DNA from: a virus
Strand: one strand, 5' to 3'
Length of the DNA stretch: 24,999 nt
IMG/VR virus record: IMGVR_UViG_3300017740_000076
Span: 1 to 24,999 of that record
The translations under genes were made by a program, and so were the position numbers. Positions 21,405 to 24,999 of the stretch are shown one piece after another. A model generated the notes under the pieces. It searched no databases. It was not told the DNA's origin and saw only the letters and a program-made list of their open reading frames with translations. Each line of letters starts with the position of its first letter. Position 1 is the first letter of the stretch.

Positions 21405-22774
21405 TGGCATATCTTGGATTAAATCCCGAAGCATATGTTTCTAAAATTAAGGAGCTCCAAGATATTTCGTCGTCATTTAACGGCGTTGATGTAAATTTTC
21501 CGCTTCGTACTACCAACGGTGATATAGTCACTGTTTCTCAATCAATGCAACTCACCGTTAGTTTAAACGGTGTTCTGCAACAACCCAATACTGCTAGTGC
21601 TTCTGGTGGTCCTGGATCTTTTTGGGTTCAGGGAGATCAACTTTATTTCTCAGAAGCTCCTAGTACTGGAGATGTTTTCTTCGGTCACGTTCAAAATTCA
21701 GTTGTTAACAATATGGATCGTTCGGAGATTTTCTCCGAATCGTTTGTTGCTAACGGAATTGACGTTGACTTTACAATGTCAAAATCTCCACCAAATGTTC
21801 ACGCAATTTTGGTGACTATTGATGGTCTGGTGCAGCATAAAGATGCATACACTCTGACTAGTCAAAACCTAATTCTTCGTTTAGATGATGCTCCTAGTAT
21901 TAACTCGGTTATTGAAGTTACTCACATTGGGTTCTCTTCATCTCTGGTTGGACCCACTAGTGCTGTTAGTTCTTTCTACGGAAGATCTGGTGCTGTCGAA
22001 CTTCTCAATACGGATGACGTAAATGTTAGAGACGTTGACTGTTACGGTTCTATTGGCGTCGGTAATTTTAGTCCTAGCTTTAAGGTTGATATCGACGGTG
22101 GTTCTGGGACTTCTAATTGCCTCAGGGTACAGGCACAGTCTTTGCCAACGATTACTTTAGAATCTTCCAACACAGGTGGTACTACAAAGTTCATCCAAAA
22201 TGGTGATGACTTCCATATGTTCGCCACAGCTGGTGGTGTTACTACTGATATCTTTGTAGCAACTCAAGGATATATTACAACTGAGAATTCTATTGGTAGT
22301 CCTGCTGATAGAACTACTGTTAACATTGCAGGTGATTCATCTGGTGTAACTAAAGCACTGAATGATAATACTACTGCAATTGCTACAACGGCATTTGTCC
22401 GTCAGGAAGTTGCTGATTTGGTTGGGTCGTCACCAGGCGCACTCGATACATTACAAGAATTGAGTACAGCATTAGGGGATGACCCTAATTTTTCTGTCAC
22501 CATTAACAATGCTATCTCATTGAAAGCAGATGCTACTAATGGTACTACTAACTTACAAACCTTAAATAACGCAACTATTAATGGGGTTAGCATTCAAGCT
22601 GATCCTGGTGGTCCTACTCCCAATAGGATTCGTCTTGGAAACGTTATTTACCCTGCTACCCAAACTGCTGATATTGGTTATAACCTCGTGGTTGTTAGCA
22701 GCAATATTGATGGGACTGTAAATATGGAATTCAGCGACCGCAATGAAATGCGGGACATCTGGTTGTTCAGCTAA
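21404..22774 (+). CDS. Modular tail fibre protein, 456 aa
   Basis: Residues 1-17 (MAYLGLNPEAYVSKIKE) resemble the start of the truncated last gene (MAYLGVTPKIGNIRK). Two LNGVLQ-type modules follow at about 18-98 (SSFNGVDVNFPL, LTVSLNGVLQQPN, LYFSEAP) and 110-176 (VANGIDVDFTM, ILVTIDGLVQHKDAY). Residues 189-205 (SSFYGRSGAVELLNTDDV) are the F-x-GR-x-GAV fibre motif. Residues 218-232 (GVGNFSPSFKVDI) are a GIG..P..L.V element. Residues 325-375 hold AIATTAFVRQEV and GALDTLQELSTALGDDPNFS followed by VTINNAISLKAD, the widespread ALDTLNELAAALGDDPNF fibre motif. A short region (401-456) ends the protein without an obvious receptor-binding domain. It is probably a baseplate-attached fibre; a downstream partner may supply the tip. 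Confidence 0.85.
   Translation: MAYLGLNPEAYVSKIKELQDISSSFNGVDVNFPLRTTNGDIVTVSQSMQLTVSLNGVLQQPNTASASGGPGSFWVQGDQLYFSEAPSTGDVFFGHVQNSVVNNMDRSEIFSESFVANGIDVDFTMSKSPPNVHAILVTIDGLVQHKDAYTLTSQNLILRLDDAPSINSVIEVTHIGFSSSLVGPTSAVSSFYGRSGAVELLNTDDVNVRDVDCYGSIGVGNFSPSFKVDIDGGSGTSNCLRVQAQSLPTITLESSNTGGTTKFIQNGDDFHMFATAGGVTTDIFVATQGYITTENSIGSPADRTTVNIAGDSSGVTKALNDNTTAIATTAFVRQEVADLVGSSPGALDTLQELSTALGDDPNFSVTINNAISLKADATNGTTNLQTLNNATINGVSIQADPGGPTPNRIRLGNVIYPATQTADIGYNLVVVSSNIDGTVNMEFSDRNEMRDIWLFS
21455..21931 (+). repeat. Two LNGVLQ-type modules in the 456 aa fibre
   Basis: Residues 18-98 and 110-176 each run F-N/V-x-G-x-x-V-x-F-x, then a V-x-L-N/D-G-V/L-V/L-Q strand, then a closing F-x-E-A-P or L-x-D-A-P. 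They match the modules at 2259-2690 and 5019-5234 of the giant gene and the start of the last gene. Confidence 0.6.
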
Positions 22775-22777
22775 ATA
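22771..22777 (+). promoter_or_regulatory. Possible weak late promoter CTAAATA
   Basis: CTAAATA overlaps the TAA stop of the 456 aa gene and lies 21 bases before the next ATG. It differs from TATAAATA in the first part but keeps the TAAATA core, and CTAAATA-type boxes are known in T4-like cyanophages. It may start the 125 and 328 aa pair. Confidence 0.4.
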
Positions 22778-22779
22778 TC

Positions 22780-22787
22780 AAGGAGGA
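22780..22787 (+). promoter_or_regulatory. Strong ribosome binding site AAGGAGGA
   Basis: AAGGAGGA lies 11 bases before the ATG at 22799. It is the longest match to the 16S tail consensus in the window, suggesting high translation of the 125 aa protein. Confidence 0.7.
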
Positions 22788-22798
22788 TACAATATACA

Positions 22799-23176
22799 AT
22801 GGCTCTTTCAAGAGGAAAATTATCAGGCACTGGAGGGAAGAACATTCAGTTCGTTCCCACAGGCACTCCTGGTACGGTTTACGTAAACCCTGCAGCTACA
22901 AAGACATATTTCAAGGGTTTTGTTGTTTTTAATGGCAACACTACTACTGAAACTATTAACTTGTATCTCGCTGAAGATAACGTAGGTGCACTCGATACTA
23001 TCGATGCTGCAACTAAGCCACAGCAGTTTGTTAGACAAGAGTTAAGTTCTGGTGAAACGTTCTACGTTGAACTAAACTATCCCATCGTTCTCGAAGACGC
23101 GAATGATGCAATTTATGGTCTGACTGACACAGCAAACAAAGTTACAATCATTCTAATTGGCGATAAGGAGTCATAA
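22799..23176 (+). CDS. Small virion structural protein, 125 aa
   Basis: The product is a short, beta-rich protein with no cysteine: FKGFVVFNGNTTTETINLYL (38-57), QQFVRQELSSGETFYVEL (75-92) and ANDAIYGLTDTANKVTIILI (101-120). The order of elements (hydrophobic strand with N-TT-T, V-strand, S-S-GE-x-F strand, 'IVLEDAND-x-I' and final VTIILI) resembles the core of the 214 aa protein (NLSNTTQTAV, VPIPAGSSFEI, GDEIIV, ISSIMEV), so the two may be distant paralogues. It has the strongest ribosome binding site in the window, which would fit a decoration or repeated fibre-associated protein. The next start abuts its stop. The function is not known. Confidence 0.75.
   Translation: MALSRGKLSGTGGKNIQFVPTGTPGTVYVNPAATKTYFKGFVVFNGNTTTETINLYLAEDNVGALDTIDAATKPQQFVRQELSSGETFYVELNYPIVLEDANDAIYGLTDTANKVTIILIGDKES
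23165..23170 (+). promoter_or_regulatory. Ribosome binding site AAGGAG for the Gly-rich gene
   Basis: AAGGAG lies at the very end of the 125 aa gene, 6 bases before the ATG at 23177. It supports this start and coupled translation. Confidence 0.65.
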
Positions 23177-24163
23177 ATGCCTTTTCGCATCGGCAGTTTA
23201 AAAACTCAAAATTACGAAAGTCGGTTGGATGACTTGACCGATGAAGGACATTTGCGTCCTTTCTATGACACTACTAAAATTCGCAAGACTCCTTTTGAGG
23301 CAGCAAGAATTGTTCGTGTGACTCCTCAAGATGGATCCGCAGCTTTTAACTGGAACTTAGATACTCAAGGATCTTTAGTTTTAAACATAGGAGAGTATCA
23401 ATTAGAAACAGTTGTTTCTGATGATGCTATGTTTACAGTGCAATTCGTAATGTGGGGAGCTGGTGGAGCTGGCGGTAAAAACACTGGCGGCATTGGTGGC
23501 GGTGCTGGATATACAGCTGGCGGTTTGAGACTGCTCTCAACTCAACTGTATCACATTTGTGTTGGTGGTGGTGGGGATTCTAGATCATCTGCATCAGTCA
23601 CTACTGGCGGCGAATGTGGAGGTGCCTTAGGAGGTCTTTTGGGTAATGAATATGGTGGATGTGGTGGAGGATTCACAGGAATCTTCCGTGATTCTGCTGT
23701 TCAATCAAACGCACTTTTGATTGCAGCTGGTGGCGGGGGCGGTGGTGCCGATCAACGTGGTGGAGCAGGCGGTTCTTCCAACGGTCAAATCGGTCAACTG
23801 TTCGATCAAAGAGGCGGTGGTGGAGGTTCCCAAACTGAGGGAGGTTTCGCTGGTTTTACTGATTCAGTTTCTGGTTCTGGATTATCAGGTGGCAGAGCAG
23901 GATCTCTGTTGACATATCCAGGCGGTGGCGGCGGTGGCGGTTACTACGGTGGCGGTGGCGGCGGTAGTGGCGACGTTAATGGTCACGGTGGTGGTGGCGG
24001 AGCTGGTTTCATAGATCAGACTCGTATCATTGCTGGATCATATTCTGCTGGTTCAAATGAAGTCCCTGGTAATGATGCAGATCCCAATAGAGGAGTTGCT
24101 GGGCAGGGTGGTATACCCAATCAGTCTGGGACAGACGGTAAATTCGCCATCATTGGCACCTAA
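23177..24163 (+). CDS. Glycine-rich probable adhesin or receptor-binding tip
   Basis: The 328 aa product has a non-repetitive N-terminal part (1-85, with LDDLTDEGHLRPFYDT and a strand pair QGSLVLNIGEYQLETVV) and a glycine-rich part from about residue 93 (VMWGAGGAGG) to 315. Glycine runs include GGGGGG near 185-190, PGGGGGGGYYGGGGGGSG near 249-264 and GHGGGGGAGF near 269-278. The final GKFAIIGT is a closing strand. The pattern resembles gp38-type adhesins of T-even phages, whose polyglycine II helices hold variable receptor-contacting loops, and also the glycine-rich domain family of eukaryotic receptor kinases (AGGGGGG). The intervening segments (e.g. 133-156, 206-245, 280-310) could be contact loops. 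A role at the fibre tip is inferred from composition and from its place among fibre genes; I cannot tell the receptor. Confidence 0.75.
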   Translation: MPFRIGSLKTQNYESRLDDLTDEGHLRPFYDTTKIRKTPFEAARIVRVTPQDGSAAFNWNLDTQGSLVLNIGEYQLETVVSDDAMFTVQFVMWGAGGAGGKNTGGIGGGAGYTAGGLRLLSTQLYHICVGGGGDSRSSASVTTGGECGGALGGLLGNEYGGCGGGFTGIFRDSAVQSNALLIAAGGGGGGADQRGGAGGSSNGQIGQLFDQRGGGGGSQTEGGFAGFTDSVSGSGLSGGRAGSLLTYPGGGGGGGYYGGGGGGSGDVNGHGGGGGAGFIDQTRIIAGSYSAGSNEVPGNDADPNRGVAGQGGIPNQSGTDGKFAIIGT

Positions 24164-24171
24164 CATAAATA
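24164..24171 (+). promoter_or_regulatory. Late promoter-like box CATAAATA before the last gene
   Basis: CATAAATA is one base off the TATAAATA consensus, begins directly after the TAA stop of the glycine-rich gene, and ends 14 bases before the ATG at 24186. A start about six bases after the box would leave a leader of only about eight bases. Confidence 0.6.
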
Positions 24172-24185
24172 TTTTTTAAAGACAG

Positions 24186-24999
24186 ATGGCGTACTTAGGA
24201 GTCACACCCAAAATTGGTAACATCCGTAAATTGGATGACGTTGCTGCACAGTTTAATGGTGTGGCGGTTACTTTCAATATGCGTGTTGGTGGGCAAGTAA
24301 TTTTTCCTGGTTCGCCTCTGCAAATCCTCATCTCACTTGGTGGTGTGATGCAGGAAGCAAATGTTTCTTATCAGATCAATAACGATCAGATTACATTTTC
24401 AGATCCTCCGAACCCTGGTATTGATTTCTTTGGTCTTGTCATTGGTGATACCATCGATGTTGGAGAGCCTTCAGATAATACAATTAATGCGGTTAAATTA
24501 AACCAAGGTGCCACCTTTACGATGGGTGGTTTGAATGTTAATGGTCCTATTGCTATTGATAGTTCTACCTTAGTTGTAGACGAAATCAATCACCTAGTTG
24601 GTATTGGTACTGCATCTCCTTCTAATAGATTATCAGTATCTGCTGGTGATATCGAGCTTGATCCCTCCAACAATTTAACTTGGGGTACTGGTATTAACAG
24701 ATCTCAAATTACAGGTGCAGATCAAAACCTCGTATTGAAATCTAATATTGCGGATTTGAATGGATCTATTCAATTGAATGGTTCGTCAGTGGTTATGAAT
24801 AACACTCTGACTATTGCTCAAAACAGTAGCACTACAAATATTGTAGGGTCTGGAAATATAATGCAATTCAGTAATGCTGGGAACACAGCAACTCCTGGAT
24901 TGGTAGTAAGCAACGTTGGCATTACTCTTAACAGAGAAACGAATTGCAACTACAATATGATGATCAGCAACCAACTCAACGTTGGAACATATCTACAGA
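24186..24999 (+). CDS. Modular tail fibre protein, 3' truncated by the window
   Basis: The frame starts MAYLGVTPKIGNIRKLDDVA and stays open to the window end for 271 codons. It is absent from a stop-to-stop view only because the stop lies outside. Residues 1-95 hold a LNGVLQ-type module: QFNGVAVTFNM, PLQILISLGGVMQEANVSYQ, ITFSDPP and FFGLVIGDTI. Residues 109-150 (TFTMGGLNVNGPI...VVDEINHLVGIGTASPSNRL then SV) hold the GIG..P..L.V fibre motif. The region after that (ITGADQNLVLKSN, TIAQNSSTTNIVG) is beta-like shaft sequence. The protein shares its start with the 456 aa fibre and probably docks at the same kind of site. Its C-terminal part is unseen. No ribosome binding site better than AAAGA is present. 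Confidence 0.8.
   Translation, partial: MAYLGVTPKIGNIRKLDDVAAQFNGVAVTFNMRVGGQVIFPGSPLQILISLGGVMQEANVSYQINNDQITFSDPPNPGIDFFGLVIGDTIDVGEPSDNTINAVKLNQGATFTMGGLNVNGPIAIDSSTLVVDEINHLVGIGTASPSNRLSVSAGDIELDPSNNLTWGTGINRSQITGADQNLVLKSNIADLNGSIQLNGSSVVMNNTLTIAQNSSTTNIVGSGNIMQFSNAGNTATPGLVVSNVGITLNRETNCNYNMMISNQLNVGTYLQ

Noticed and set aside
23453-24121. Glycine-coding GGT/GGC runs as a DNA satellite or CRISPR-like array
   Set aside because: The frame is intact, the units are irregular and there is no spacer structure. Protein-level glycine repetition explains the pattern.
24171-24180. T run after the glycine-rich gene as an intrinsic terminator
   Set aside because: No G-C rich stem precedes the T run; the site is better explained by a late promoter-like box and an AT-rich leader.

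Overview
The window looks like part of the late structural region of a T4-type myovirus, most likely a marine cyanophage. All genes lie on the + strand, they are densely packed (1-base overlaps to a 55-base gap), and every recognisable product is a virion, baseplate or fibre protein. The firmest anchor is the gene at 8158-9978. Its C-terminal end (SGDIIYIENRR...SDQIEDIKLVVEF) and its YVWKYMYTIP block match T4 baseplate wedge protein gp8 as I remember it. The second line of evidence is exact copies of the T4 late promoter box TATAAATA, three times, each in or at the edge of an intergenic gap. The cyanophage assignment is inference from the family content; no host or metabolic gene is visible.

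Layout: (1) 1-8102, the 3' part of a giant structural gene whose start lies outside the window. It sits where T4 has gene 7 and is a mosaic of repeated modules. (2) 8158-9978, gp8, about 270 residues longer than T4 gp8 because repeat-type beta modules are inserted. (3) 9997-18246, a second giant protein (2749 aa) with the N-terminus of the DUF4815 family, in the T4 gene 9/10 position. (4) 18246-18494, a small protein with a coiled-coil end, overlapping the previous stop. (5) 18522-24163, six fibre or decoration genes: a fibre of 513 aa, a 217 aa protein with five helical repeats, a chimeric 214 aa protein, a 456 aa fibre, a 125 aa small structural protein and a 328 aa glycine-rich probable adhesin. 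(6) 24186 to the end, another fibre gene cut off by the window edge.

Transcription units inferred from late promoter boxes: 8117 drives gp8, the DUF4815 giant and the small gene; 18490 drives the 513 aa fibre; 20064 drives the 217, 214 and 456 aa genes; a weaker CTAAATA at 22771 may drive the 125 and 328 aa genes; CATAAATA at 24164 drives the last gene. Together they would build the baseplate rim and the fibres or adhesins that contact the host surface.

The most notable property is reuse of a small set of beta and helical modules across genes. These include an LNGVLQ module, a G-x-GY module, a tSGA module, a HxYPRxxDP module, a helical FIAEEAV/GGN..WDAA module and a GIG..P..L.V fibre motif. 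Some lie inside otherwise conserved proteins. One helical module appears split by an insertion of about 200 residues. No RNA genes, CRISPR array, insertion sequence or host-derived metabolic gene was seen. No stretch longer than 55 bases lacks a gene.
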